Source: Adiantum capillus-veneris
Lineage: Eukaryota; Streptophyta; Polypodiopsida; Polypodiales; Pteridaceae
Direction: 5' to 3'
Assembly (NCBI GenBank): GCA_014529385.2
Contig: CM043953.1
Span: 83,890,342-83,954,341 of the forward strand
DNA: 64,000 bases
Both the position numbers and the translations under genes were made by a program. This document shows, one piece after another, positions 11,349 to 24,036 of the stretch (position 1 is the first letter of the stretch; every line of letters starts with the position of its first letter). The notes beneath the pieces were generated by a model. That model saw only the letters and a program-made list of their open reading frames with translations. It searched no databases and had not been told where the DNA came from.

Positions 11349-11581
11349 AAAGGGAGCCATTACATGTGATGAATCACAAATCCCAAGATCCAGCTCTTTT
11401 TGTGGTCAAGAAATATAAGAGAGGAAGAAATCAGAAATAGAGGGAGCAAAAGTAAATGCAGGGTGAGCGAGGTCATCATGCCCTCAATGATGAGGAGAAA
11501 AAGAAAATCTCCTCTGAAATTGTGATAGCTTTCAAGAGGAGTACTCAAGATTTTGGGACATAAGTAAAACAAGAAATCTGT
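11349..11581. other. Unassigned spacer
   Basis: 233 bp between a MITE and an LTR; no coding signal or repeat recognised. Confidence 0.5.
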
Positions 11582-13317
11582 TGAGGGGAGGAAATCAACC
11601 CCGGTGGCCTCTACACTAGGATGAAGGTTAGGGACCTCATCACTGGGAAGAGATGAAAACTAGAGGGGGGGCATTTAATGAGGGGCAACTTTCAAGCATA
11701 GTGGCCTCTACACTCTGTCTGTGCTGCAGTCTCATCAAGATCACTTTTTATGCACAATAGTAGTGTACACTCCACCGAAAGTAGATGAAAGAAAATGATA
11801 AGGGAGAACTCTCCTATGCTATGAGAGGCTTGAAATTGTGCCTACTTGAAACCTCCCTTCACTAACCCTACCAATGGCTGCAATGATGTACGCGGAAGCA
11901 AGTGTGTGAGGGAGAGATTGGGCGAGAAGGGGAGGGATAATGGGAAGGAAGATAAGGGAAGGAGAGTAGAGGAATGTGCTTGAGATTGGGAGAGGGCAAG
12001 AAAAATGATGAGTGATAGACATTCACAACCACCAAATCTTGATCAAACTACTACAAACTCCTTATACACACAACATCCTCTTTGAAACACATACAACAAC
12101 ATCCAAAAAACTTAAGCAAGAGATGCTACTTGAGCTGAAATTATGAAGGGGTAGACCATTACACTTCCACCAAGGGCAGAATTGCACTTACCCACAACAC
12201 GCATAGCACATGAAAGAACAACAAGAACTTAAAAACGCTATTGCACTATCACACAAGCAGTAGCCTAGGATTGCACAAAGAGCCCAATTAGGTCACCATT
12301 CAAAGTGGAGGGGCTCATGTCTCTCTTTGGGCTGAGGTAGGTGATCTTTATATAGCCTCTCCCACTTGTTTATAGTCAGGGAAAAGTACAATTAAGGGAG
12401 CCAAATCAAGAGACAAAGTGGATGTCTTTGGGACCGCCACCTTGTCCTCCATGTTTCTTCATATTTCCACTTGGGATGGTGATTCTTCCACTCTTATTTG
12501 CATAAGTTAATCTTCAATCTTGAGGATTTTTAAAGGCATTGAACCTTTTATATCCCACTTGGGGTGGTGATTCTTCCACTCTTACTTGCATAAGTTAATC
12601 TTCAATCTGAGGATTTTGAAAGGCATTGAACCTTTTATCTCCCACATGTGGTAAAGAGGAGTGAAGACGAGAGAAGAATGGGTCATAATGGAGAGGATGA
12701 TGCATGTGTGTGAGAGTGAATGACACTTGGATGGAAGGAGGTGAAGGGGTTGCGATTTGTTTGAGGTTTTGTGGCTGATTTTTATGGGACAAGAGGGGCT
12801 TTGAAATGGATGATGGGGATTTACAATGAGCATTTGATCTTGTGTGGGTTAGGCATAAATAGTGTATAGTTTATTTGTGTAGTCACTCACGAGCAAGGGG
12901 AAGGAGATGAAGTGCAGACATGGAAGCCTGAGAGGGAAGTGAGAGAGATTTGGGAAAGAACAAGTCTGTGAGAGCAAGAAGGTGACTAGGGTAAGGTGAG
13001 GGAAGACTAGGTGATGAAAAACACCAACAAGATGAGTTTTTCCATCCCAAATAGCTCCAATTTGGGGTCCACTTGCTTTCCACAAAGTTTGACGGTAGGG
13101 GGGAAGGGGAAGTCGTGGAGGGGGTTCTAGATATTCTATGGACATCATTCCCCTTAAAAAATGTAAAATTTGTGGAAAAGACTTGATTCTTCTGCATTTA
13201 TTTATGAGCCAAAGAGGGAGATGGCCCACATCACATGCACCTTGCTGTGGAATATTTCATTATGCATCACATGGGCTTGCTACCTCAAGATGCCGCAAGG
13301 GCCTATGATGTAAAACA
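11582..13317 (-). repeat. 3' LTR of the gag-only element
   Basis: Matches 15704-17377 along its length, sharing for example the 'tggcctctacac' start region, a 'ccctaccaatgg' block, the 'ggctcttgctcac'-type end region and the terminal 'aagggcctatgatgta'. It contains an internal short duplication: 'gatgattcttccactctta' with flanks occurs twice near 12480 and 12570. Confidence 0.75.
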
Positions 13318-13975
13318 CTCCTCATGCAAGGTGCCTTTAGCTTGCTACACTGCTCTTGATCTATGTTGATGCAGAGGCCTTTGTCTTCAAAGTCCTGCCC
13401 CTTACTTGGTATGTATTCCTTATTTTTCAAAAACATGGTAAACATCTCTTCTTTCTTATCTCTTGTATCTTCCATGCTATTTGCAAGCCTTTTACTTTGG
13501 CGAGGCTTGATCACGACCCTACATCTTTTCAATCTTACCATCCATTACTGTTGATTGACCTCTTTAGTGCCTACCTTTCTCACGACTAGAGATTTACTAT
13601 TATCTACAACCAAGCCACCTTGACTTACCTTGTCCACAAAGGTGGCATCTCTTGATGCTTCAACTTCCTTCTCAGTTGTTGCTGCTACACACTCTTGGAC
13701 AATATCTTCCTTACTTCTAACCATGAAGTGGTTGATTCCTCCTCCTGTTTGTCACCTTTCTTGGAGAGACCTCCCTTACCAGCTACTCCCAAGCTATTGT
13801 AAACCACAGTTGCTCTAGTGCTTGATGCTACTTCTACTTTAGGTTCTATATTCTAAAATGGAATAGATTCAGCTATGGTGAATGGTAGAACGAATAACTA
13901 TCTTCATGGACAACAAAACTGAGAGGACAAAGAGTGAATCTCATTTTCTTGATTGCGCTTAGTACTAGGGTAGTA
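13318..13975 (-). other. Interior of the gag-only element next to the 3' LTR
   Basis: No confident domain. A short minus-strand ORF (13541-13260) is Lys/Arg rich (MVRLKRCRVVIKPRQSKRL) but has no recognised match; it may be the decayed tail of gag. Confidence 0.4.
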
Positions 13976-14637
13976 CTAATCATGTGTCAGCCTTCCTTGA
14001 GCTTGAGCTATCGGAAGGATCCTTCCTTGTTCTTCCAAGTGGGTTGTAAAGGTTTCTAGTTGATCCACTATCTTCCTCAAGGTCTGATGATTTTTAGATG
14101 TTCCATTGCACCTGTGATCTAGATGCAAACTCTCTAGGGTGTTGACTACACAGCCTTGCAAAGCTTTCTTAGTTGATGGTGTGGTCAAAAGTTGTCGCTT
14201 TTCCTCCATCCTTGAGATGCTCTTAGTGCCTCTTAAAATGTGCCAGGAAACTTACCACCTACTTTAGTTTGGAAGGTAGGGTTCAAACCATTGAGGAGAT
14301 AATCCCTCTTTAGGCTGACCACCTTGTCCCCATAGCTCTAGAAAGTTCCCTTTATAAATCTTGTAATCATTGAGAGGGGTCTCACAAAGCTTTAACAGTT
14401 GTCCCCATACCTCTTTTGAGGACTTGTGCTCTTGATACTCTTCAAAAAAAGATTTCATAAGTACTTCCAAATCCTCCCTATTTACTATGCCTTGGTTTCA
14501 CCCTTCATTAAATATGGAAATATCTACCTCTTTGTGGCATCATCATCCCGCCCCATCAGTAAACATGACATTTCTATATTATCTAGAAAATCTGGAGCAA
14601 CTTCATCAGGTCTTCCATGAAAAATTTGGAAAGCCAT
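13976..14637 (-). pseudogene. Degenerate gag of the gag-only element
   Basis: The ATG at 14637 gives MAFQIFHGRPDE, then FLDNIEMSC, aligning with YPLFFGEPGEDAELFLANF and KMSC of the gag at 1-667. Stops and frame breaks follow. Later segments keep gag character: a LKSFFEEYQEH stretch near 14450, LNDYKIYKGNFLELWGQ near 14340 and PQWFEPYLPN near 14270. A tail segment (14209-13976) contains LRKIVDQLETFTTHLEEQG. At least two stops lie in the first 60 codons. Confidence 0.65.
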
Positions 14638-14765
14638 TGAACCTTCTCAACCAAGGATTCAGGAGCTACAAAGTTTTTTTTCTTTTAGATATATGGATTT
14701 AATGATTCGTGAGGGTTTTTACAGAGGTTGGACAGCTAAAACTAGGGCTGAAAATGAAGCAAATT

Positions 14766-14985
14766 CTATAACAAAATGAAGATACTCACATCAAAAGAGT
14801 GATAATAGTTGAGGATAGGTAGGATGATGGGGCATGGAGATCTAAGTACTTCTCCTAGCATTTCTGGTCCAAACAAGAAACAATATTCTACTGGTAGAAT
14901 ATTTTCCTATCTATGTATACATTTATATGCATGTATATTGTAGGAAACGAAAAGGAAAGACTTCAGGCCTATTCTTGTTATCCAT
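14766..14985 (-). pseudogene. Retroelement leader ORF, copy C (frameshifted)
   Basis: It starts MDNKNRPEVFPFRF, is disrupted by a 'tatgtatac'-rich stretch, then resumes FGPEMLGEVLRSPCP and ends ILNYYHSFDVSIFILL before TAG. This matches copy A (752-970) at start, centre and end, and lies in the same position just upstream of gag. Codon differences from copy A are mostly synonymous. Confidence 0.55.
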
Positions 14986-15387
14986 ACCGGGTATAGGGTA
15001 AGACTTCAACTACTAGAGTTGCACACCTCAGGTGTTGACAAGGTGGCAGTTCCACCAACGGCCTCTACCACTTGCTAAAGTTTACATAAACCTCCAAAGT
15101 AGGCTCAAAACAGACTGGGTGAGAAGAGTTACTTCAATTGGCCTTCCATTTGGCATGCAACCGTGACCCTTGGGTGGGTGGGTTTCATTTGAACTCTCTA
15201 GGCCTAGAGAGAGTGTAGTTCCACTTGCCTCCACCAAATGCTTCAGACTTTGTGGCTGGGACTTTATGGTTGGTGTGGTTGATGACTCGTCTTTGGGCAT
15301 TGGAGAGAAGACCTCCGGTCCTACAAAAAATCTAATTGATGTGAGTGTGCTGATGCAACTTTCAAAAAGAAAAATATTATACCCTCT

Positions 15388-15645
15388 TTACCTTCCTTGG
15401 TGGAACTCATTGACCAAATGCTTGGGTTGACAACATTGATTACACCTTGTATCCATCCTCCTTGATGCTCTTGTTTTGGGATCAATACGAGCAATGCAAG
15501 ATGGGGGTCTTAACTTTTGAATTTCGATGATGCTACAACGTAGTAATAGCACTTTGATAAAGGCCTTTAATGATTCTGTGGTTTCCTCTTCTTTAGTCCT
15601 CCAATTTGAAAATTCATGTAGCCACTCGTTCATGAATGATGACAT
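15388..15645 (-). pseudogene. Gag C-terminal fragment with a decayed zinc knuckle
   Basis: 85-aa ORF with the helical stretch NEWLHEFSNWRTKEEETTES and a terminal CNQCCQPKHLVNEFHQGR, which fits a CxxCxxxxHxxxxC knuckle with the last Cys replaced by Phe. It lies between the primer site and the leader ORF, upstream of gag's N-terminal part, so the interior is rearranged or nested. Confidence 0.4.
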
Positions 15646-15684
15646 GCATCACTACTTTTGTAGACTGGAGTATAAAGCTTTCCT

Positions 15685-15700
15685 CAATGGGGGCACCATT
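15685..15700 (-). promoter_or_regulatory. Primer-binding site of the gag-only element
   Basis: The minus strand reads TGGTGCCCCCATTGAG directly inside the LTR at 15704. Same first ten bases as the site at 1262-1277. Confidence 0.55.
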
Positions 15701-15703
15701 TAA

Positions 15704-17377
15704 TGAGGGAAGGAAAACGACCCATGTGGCCTCTACACCAGGAAGATGCCTAGGGACCTCATTAGTAGGGGGGGATGAAAACTTGGGGGAGGGGGGGGGG
15801 GGGGGGGGGGGGGGGGGCATTTAAAGAGAGGAAAGTTTCAATTGTAGTGGCCTCTACACCCCTCTTGTGCTGCAGCCTCATGGAGATCACTTCTTATGCA
15901 CAAAAGTAGTGGACACTCCACCTGAAGAAGATGAAAGAAAATAAAAAGGGAAAACTCTCTTATGCTATGAGAGGCTAATGGTGCCTATTCAAAAAATTTG
16001 TTCACTAACCCTACCAATGGATGCAATGGTGTACACGGAAGCAAGTATGTGAGGGAGAGATTGGGGGGGAAGGGGAGGGAGAATAGGAAGGAAGAAACAG
16101 GGGGAGATAAGGGAAGGAGAGTAGAGGAATGTGCTTGCTATTGGGAGAGGGAAAGAAAAATGATGAGTAATAGACATTCGCAACCACAAAAACTATATCA
16201 AACCACTACAATCTCCTCATACACACACACCCTCTTTGCAACACATACAACAACACCCAAGAAACTTAAGCAATAGATGCTACTTGAGCTGAAATGATGC
16301 AAGGAGAAACCATTACACTTTCACCAAGGAAATAATTTCACCTACCCACAACACGCACAACACATGAAAGCTATAACAACAAGAATGTAAAAACCGTACT
16401 GCACCATCACAACTTCAGTAGCCTAGTCTTGCACATAGAGCCTAATTAGGTTGCCATTCAAAGTGGAGGGGCTGATGTCTCTCTTTGGGTAGAGGTGGGG
16501 GCTCTTTATATAGACTCTCCCACTTGATTATAGTTAGGGATAATTACAATTAAGGGAGACAAATCAGGAGACAAATGTGGATGCCTTTAGGACCACCACC
16601 TTGTCCTCCATGCTTCTTTATCTTGCCACTTGGGGTGGTGATTCTTCCACTCTCATTTGTAGAAGTTAATCTTAAATCTTGAGGATTTTGAAAGGCATTG
16701 GACTTTTTATCTCCCACGTGCGGTAGGGAGGAGTGAAGAAGAGAGAAGAATGGATCATAATGGAGAGGATGGTGCATGTGTGTGAGAGTGAATGAGACTT
16801 AAATAGAAGGAGGTGAAGGGATTTTGATGTTTTTGAGTTTTTGTGGCTTATTTCTATGGGACAAGAAGGTCTTTGAAATGGATGATGGGGATTTACAATG
16901 AGCACTTAATATTGTGAGGGTTCGGCATAAATAGTGTATAGTTTATTTGTGTAGTCTCTCGCAAGCAAGGGCAAGGGGAAAAATTAGTGCATCCATGGAA
17001 GCTTGAGAGGGCTGCTTAGGAGTGGGAAGTGAGAGAGACTTGGGAAAGAGCTAGTGTGTGTGAGCAAGAAGGTGACTAGGGTAAGGTGAGGTAAGACTAG
17101 GTGATTAAAAACACCAACAAGATGAGTTTTTCCACCCCAAATGGCTCCAATATGGGGTCCCTCTTGCTTTCCACAAAATTGGAGGGTAGGGGGCAAGGGG
17201 AAGTCATGGAGGGGGGTCCCCTTTAGAAAATGGTGGAAAATGATTGATTCTTCTCCATTTGCTTATGAGCTAAAGATGGAGATGGACCACATCACATGCA
17301 TCTTGCTTTGGAGTCTTTCATTATGCATAACATGGGCTCGACACCTCAAGATTCCTCAAGGGCCTATGACGTAACCA
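15704..17377 (-). repeat. 5' LTR of the gag-only element
   Basis: Partner of 11582-13317. It carries a poly-G run at 15785-15817 (interrupted by one A) where the partner has only seven G, a large homopolymer expansion. Confidence 0.75.
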
Positions 17378-18507
17378 AGCATCTTATATGTACACAAGGA
17401 AATTTTTAAATAGGAAATCCCGGGATGGTGGATCCTGCCACTTGACCTTCCAAGCTTCACTCTTTCCCTAAGTGAAATTAACTCCCATTTCCTCTACCAT
17501 GGATTTCACCAATGCATGTAACTCATTCCGACATGAAGCTCACACATGCAGCGAAACCAAATCATAACTAGGTAGCATCCCCTAATCGCATCCTCTCAAT
17601 CAGTTATAATTTTCCAACCACACTAACATAATGCATGGAGCTGGAAGCCTTCAAGATGAAAGATGCAAAATTTAAACTTTTTATTTTTTTCTTTTTTTTT
17701 GGTTTTTCCTCTTTGCTATGTACAAATGACAATTTCTCGGGGGGTTGAACATGTATCATATAGCCCTCCCCTGAAGCTAGAGGTATTTATCCCTCTAGCT
17801 TACTTCTAGGAACAAGGCTCCTCTCCATGAATCCTTTTCTATTATTCAATGCTCTAATCTTGCCCCAGGCAATGACCCACTAAAAATGTTTTTGCCATCC
17901 TTTTTTTCCTTGATTTCCTCACGTTGATAGGAGTTTTTAGAATTGAAGTTTACCAGCCCATGTATAAATGGTGTGTTCGCTTTTTCCATTTCTGAGTGTG
18001 CTATGGTTGCTTGTACAGTGCTAGGCAATGCCAATGTTCAATGTGTGCTCTTGGCTATGCTCCATCTTACTATCTCGTGAATATTTGTGATCAAACGAAT
18101 TGGCTTCATATAAGTTTCTTCCTGTGTGCACAGCTTGCAAGGACAGCCAATTATAATATCTATTCTGGTACACCATATGACTCTCTGTATCTTTGGTTTC
18201 AACCTGTCGCCTCAGCAAGTTCCACCAATCATGGTGTTTCTAAAAATGAAACTATTGTGATGCCATGAGGTTGCAGTTTCCATGGATAAGGTTGGATGCT
18301 CAGTAGTGGTTGGGAGGGAAAGGATTTGAAGCTCAAGACCTTGAAAGGAGGAGGTTAGTGGGAGCCCACCCTTGACTAATTTTTTTAAAGGAAATTAAGG
18401 ATTAAAAAAGTGAAAGGATGACTGAATAATTGAAGGCATGGGGCTGCACAGGCACAAGAAGTTTTGGACAAGTTCTCACAATAACTCCCACATTGTGGCT
18501 TGGCTCA
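17378..18507. other. Unassigned region
   Basis: No coding region, terminal repeat or RNA gene could be supported. A T-rich stretch lies at 17680-17710. Confidence 0.5.
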
Positions 18508-18662
18508 ACAACATGAGCTTCTATGAGGGAGGCACCGCATATGTAGCTAGGTAAAATTGGGGCCAGCGGACCACCGGCCCGGTGGGGGGGCCGATGGTCC
18601 CCTGCCCCCAATTGTACCTAGCTAGGTATGTGGTGCCTCTCGAGCAAAAGCTCATGCTGTTA
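18508..18662. repeat. Long imperfect hairpin, about 70-bp arms
   Basis: The left arm (18508-18577) runs from 'acatgagctt' through 'tagctaggtaaaattggggc' to 'accaccggccc'. The right arm is its complement with roughly 80 percent identity ('gcccccaattgtacctagct', 'tggtgcctctcgagc'). The loop is very short and GC rich. It resembles a fold-back MITE or a plant microRNA precursor. No mature miRNA is recognised. Confidence 0.6.
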
Positions 18663-19750
18663 TGCATTGTACAAAAAACATTGAAAAAGACTTCGTTTTC
18701 CTACATGAGAAAATTTCTAAATCTTCTTTGATAAGGTCAGGGAAATTCGCGGCAATTGTATCCTTGGTGAATGTGCTAGTCGTCTCCCTATCCTTGGTCC
18801 TCATAGTCATACCTTCCGTTGGCAGCTTGAGTGCCTCAACCATTATGTCCTTGTTAATAACCACTTCATCTTTCTGGCCTTGCTGATCCATGATCTGAGC
18901 AGATACATCCTCTTTGATAGTGGATAATAGTTCATAGGCCTGCTGAAAATCTAGCCCACATGGCTCTTGGTTGTAGAATTCTTAAAGACCCAGTCTTCTG
19001 TCCGCTTCTATAGTGTCTTGATTTGCGGCTACATCATAAACTTCCTTGGGTAGCATATGTAACTCTACTTGGTTTCCATCTTCACTCTTGAACCTGTCGA
19101 TGAAGACTGTAGTGTTGTTTTCTTCAAGCTGTTCTTTGAATAGGTAGGTTGCCTTTGTCATTTTTATAGAGCTCGGCTCCAACTGGTATGGTGGCATTTC
19201 TTGCATCTTTTCTTTTGGAGTCATCCTCTTCATTAGAGAAAATTTAGACTCACAAAGGCGCCTTATAAGGAGTTTGACTTCCTCTCTCATGTCCAAAACG
19301 GGCGTACAATAAATTTTTTGCAAATCAACTCTAAACTTGGTGGAGATTTGGTAGTTAGAATCTACTCTTCAAGCTCTTTCTATTGATATATAGCATGACA
19401 CGAGATTCCTCATATTTTGAAAGATTTTATTTTTGATTCTCTAGATTCTAGACGGAGTTGTCACATCACAAGAGAATCAAAAGTAGAATCTTTCATATTA
19501 TGATGAATCTCCTGACGTGCTAAATATCAATAGAAAGAGCTTGAAGAGTAGATTCTAACTGTCAAATCTCCAGCAAGTTTAGAGTTGATTAGCAAGAAAT
19601 TTACCGCACGCCCGTTTTGGACATGAGAGAGGAAGTCAAACTCCTTATAAGGCCCCTTTGTGAGTTCAAATTATCCCTAATGCTTCACTTTCTCAGTCAC
19701 TTGCACTGCACCTATTAGGTCTCCCCAATCTTTGAAAAAGAAAAAATGTT
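18652..19750 (-). pseudogene. Degenerate gag-like or mobile-domain-like protein gene split by a MITE
   Basis: Reading from about 19750, one frame gives KDWGDLIGAVQVTEKVK, is interrupted by a 452-bp MITE, then continues RMTPKEKMQEMPPYQLEP, FKEQLEENNTTVFIDRFKSE and PKEVYDVAANQ, and after a TAA at 18982-18984 continues EFYNQEPCGLDFQQAYELL to KDIMVEALKLPTEGM and FPDLIKEDLEIFSCRK. Removing the MITE and one 3-bp flank restores the frame. 'EALKLPxEG' is reminiscent of N-terminal segments of repeated plant gag or mobile-domain proteins. It could be the missing front part of the coiled-coil family at 48-62 kb, but this is a guess. Confidence 0.4.
19231..19682. mobile_element. CATTAGGG-family MITE with a CTT target duplication
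   Basis: 452 bp. The left end starts CATTAGAGAAAATTTAGACT and the right, reversed, CATTAGGGATAATTTGAACT. Arms stay nearly identical for about 85 bp ('ccttataaggagtttgactt', 'ctctctcatgtccaaaacgg') and are related over nearly the full half-length. CTT flanks both sides (19228-19230 and 19683-19685). A 3-bp duplication with a CATTA start is closer to CACTA-type than to mariner-type elements. Confidence 0.8.
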
Positions 19751-21099
<1,349 letters not shown>

Positions 21100-21100
<1 letters not shown>

Positions 21101-21800
21101 CAAATGTGGAGCATTCATAGATGCATAAAAACATGTAAAGATCAAAACCATGCAAAATTTGCAACAAAAGTAAAAAATTGCGATTATTTACACTTGGAAA
21201 ATTTTTCCAGCTTTTTTACGTTTTTACATCCTAGGCTTGAAATATAGGCGATTTAGGTACTCTGAGTGAAGTGTGGACTCTTTTGAGTACACTGGGTGAA
21301 AATGGTCCCAGATTTAGGCTTCAGACTTTGAAACTGTAGATATGAAGGGATTTTGGTTTTTTTATCAAACTTGATTGGTGGGCTTGTCACAACATATACT
21401 TTGGTCCCATAAGGTCAAAGTTGAAATTTGGACTCATTCTAGCAATAAAGTAAATAATCTGATTATTAACTTTTCCATAAAATTATACAATTTTTGTTGC
21501 AAGTTGGTTCTAGGCATGATATAAAGCCTCTCTGTGGAAAATGGGGTGATTTGGATTAAAAAATGTGACAGTTTACTCCAAATTTGGACAAAAGAGCCTT
21601 TAGTATGTTTTCTGACAAAATCTGAGATGTTCTTGATCTTTTGGGCTCAGAGTTGACACGTAACATGAGATAGATGTGTACAAGTGATAGGTCAAGTGAG
21701 ATGATGATTTTCAAACCAAATATGCACAAAAGTAAATAATCGCGATTATTAACTACAACTTTATTTTTTGCTTGAAAAGATAATTTTATGACCTACACAG
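21100..21800. repeat. Diverged tandem repeats of about 280 bp, each with a 22-bp palindrome
   Basis: GTAAAAAATTGCGATTATTT (21170), GTAAATAATCTGATTATTAA (21450) and GTAAATAATCGCGATTATTA (21732) recur 280 and 282 bp apart. Flanking similarity is weak ('ctaggc' and 'ataaagcc/atataggc' follow the first two). The palindromic core is the conserved part. Confidence 0.55.
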
Positions 21801-23600
21801 CTTCATTACACCTAAAACGAGTCCTAAAATTATTATTTGGTAAGATTCGGTCGTTTCGGCATCAATTTGTGCTCTTGTTGACTCTGAAATCACCGGGGTT
21901 TTTTTACTACTTGGTGTGTAGAGTTTTTTTATCACTTTTAAAGCCATGGATTTGTCCGCTACATAGCCCTGATGCTGCTCATCCAGTTTGGGCTTATTCA
22001 GAGTCTGTTTGACTTCATATGTCAAATTTGACACTTTGTAGTCTTTGAGTTGTTTCCTTGTGCTTGAGAGCTTGCCTTGACTATTTTCTTGAAACCATCT
22101 AGATACATTTTGTATAAACCTTGTCTATAAGCCTCCCGTGGAGTCACAATCTAGTTCTCGCATGTGACCAAAACCTAGATTATTTACTTGGGACCCCTTG
22201 ACCCATTCCAAATGGTCATCTAATGATATGGAAGTGTTCTACTATCTAGGGGCATGCTACACCTCAAGCCTTGTCCAATTCGGTTGAGCTGACCAGCCAC
22301 TATGGTTGTTTTTGTGTCGTAGTAATTCGTACACAGCTGAAATTCTAGGTTTTCTTCTTGGGCCTAGACTTCCTACCCGACTGTATAGAAATGTTCTTTG
22401 ATAAGTTTAGAAATTACCCTTCATGTACCGTGTGAGACGGTGCTGAAAATAGGCGACTGTTGACTCTGAAAATCGCACGCGAAGAAGGTAGAGAGCTCTC
22501 TTCTCAAAGAGTAACTAGTGGAAATGAGGTGATTTTGGTCTACCTTGGATATCTATAGTCGGACTTTGAAAACTATTTTTCCCCAGATTCCCCTGTTAGT
22601 CCTACTAGTCGGCAGTGAAATCTACGTTAGACTAAAAAAATTCCTCAATCAAACTTTGTTAGCTCGTTCTGCGAGAATTTGCAAAAAGAGGCTTTGGTGG
22701 CCTAATTTAGGCTTCCCGCTTCGATCTGTCAATTTGATTGAAATTTTTTGCCTACCCATCTTGGTCTCAATTTCTCCATTTAAGCTCATTTGCCATTTAT
22801 TATTAATTTTTGACCTGTTTATTGAAAAAATCAAAGAAAATAATAAAATGCACTAAAAGAGAAATTTGAAAAATCAACAATTAAGAAAATCCATTGAAGA
22901 ACAGTATTTTATTGTTTTTTGGTGGATTTATCCATTTATAAGATCGAATATCAAGAAAATATGATAAAAATAAGTAAAAAAGGCTATTTTTTGATGTATT
23001 TTCTAATAGTATATACACTATTTACACTCATCGAGCATACATTATCAGTTGCAATTCCCCTATTGATGATTTTTAAGGGCATTATTAGGTAATTTTACAA
23101 AAACCACACGTTAACATCCAACATTTTTCCTCCCTCTTCAAACATTGCCCTTAATTACTGAAGTTCCCTTCCACCCCTCCTAAATGGAGTTCTCCGTGAT
23201 GACTTTGTGCATGGGTTGAACAATTGTGTCTATGCATAGCCATGGTTGTCTCTATTGTGCTTTGAAGGTAAATGCAATTCAAAACAATATGCGGTGCAAG
23301 AGTTGGGTCTTGAGTAGTTAACTCAAGGATTTCCTTGGTCGAGGTTCTTGCTGTTTTCTAAATAGCAGATTCTGTAGTTTGTGTGCTCTTTGCCTGATTT
23401 CCTGAGCTGTAGGTATCAATGATGAGATGATTGATGAGCTTTAACTCTCCATTGGTATTTTGGATTTTCGTTGATGAACTATGGTGGTGGAGTGTTTCAA
23501 GATTGAACTTTCCACTACTTCATCGGTTCACAGTTTGTGGAGAAGATAAATGCTCCTTTGGTTCCCAAACCCATCTAGTGCTAGTTTCTCTTTTGAAATA
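21801..23600. other. Unassigned region
   Basis: No supported coding region or structured repeat. Confidence 0.5.
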
Positions 23601-23725
23601 TGTTTTTCTCGGAGTTATCTGATGTGAGACTTTCTTCAATATGGTAGATGAGTTTTTGGGCACCCAAATTTGAGACGGACTGTCCTTGATTTATGCTTTT
23701 GGTACCCAAATTTACCTGACTCCTT

Positions 23726-24036
23726 TCATGCTACTTGTAGCATTTGCTTGTCTAGAGGCTGAAGTAGATTGATACTCCCTGGTTTCTTTTGTGGGTGACC
23801 TCTTTTCCATTCCTCTTTTCTCAGAGTAATTGGAACTAAGAGTTGTACTCCTTTAAGTGATAGCTTGAGTTGATTGGTGTCCAATGTGGTATTGTCTTGT
23901 ATTTTTGTATCCATGAGATTCCAAGAATCATTGTTTTATTCATATGCTCATCTAGTATGCATACAAATTGATGAGGGCATGTACTATCACATTCAGGTAG
24001 ACTACTCCCAATGCCGGCATTGGGTTTTTGTTGCAT
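23726..24036 (-). pseudogene. Retroelement aspartic-protease fragment
   Basis: Minus-strand reading gives FVCILDEHMNKTMILGISWI followed by QKYKTIPHW and, one frame on, NQLKLSLKGVQLLVPI. This matches the C-terminal half of retropepsin-like domains (the ILGxxWLxKY block followed by a short beta-rich stretch). The catalytic DSG part is not seen. It may belong to the gypsy element immediately to the right or be a separate fragment. Confidence 0.4.

Larger units (their letters stand above)
11582..17377 (-). mobile_element. Gag-only (TR-GAG-like) LTR retroelement with 1.7-kb LTRs
   Basis: Two direct repeats, 11582-13317 and 15704-17377, enclose only 2.4 kb. The minus-strand LTR starts TG (complement of taaca/taacca at the right edges) and ends CA (TGAGG at the left edges). 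A primer site lies just inside the right-hand LTR. The interior holds degenerate gag pieces and one leader ORF but no protease, reverse transcriptase or integrase. LTRs have many mismatches and indels, so the element is old. Short gag-bearing elements with no pol are known in plants as TR-GAG or LARD types; they need enzymes from an autonomous relative. The element starting at 1 has the same primer site and leader ORF and is a candidate relative. No target duplication was found. Confidence 0.7.

Noticed and set aside
15614-15824. Pro-rich ORF 'MPPPPPPPPP'
   Set aside because: Translation of the poly-G run in the LTR.
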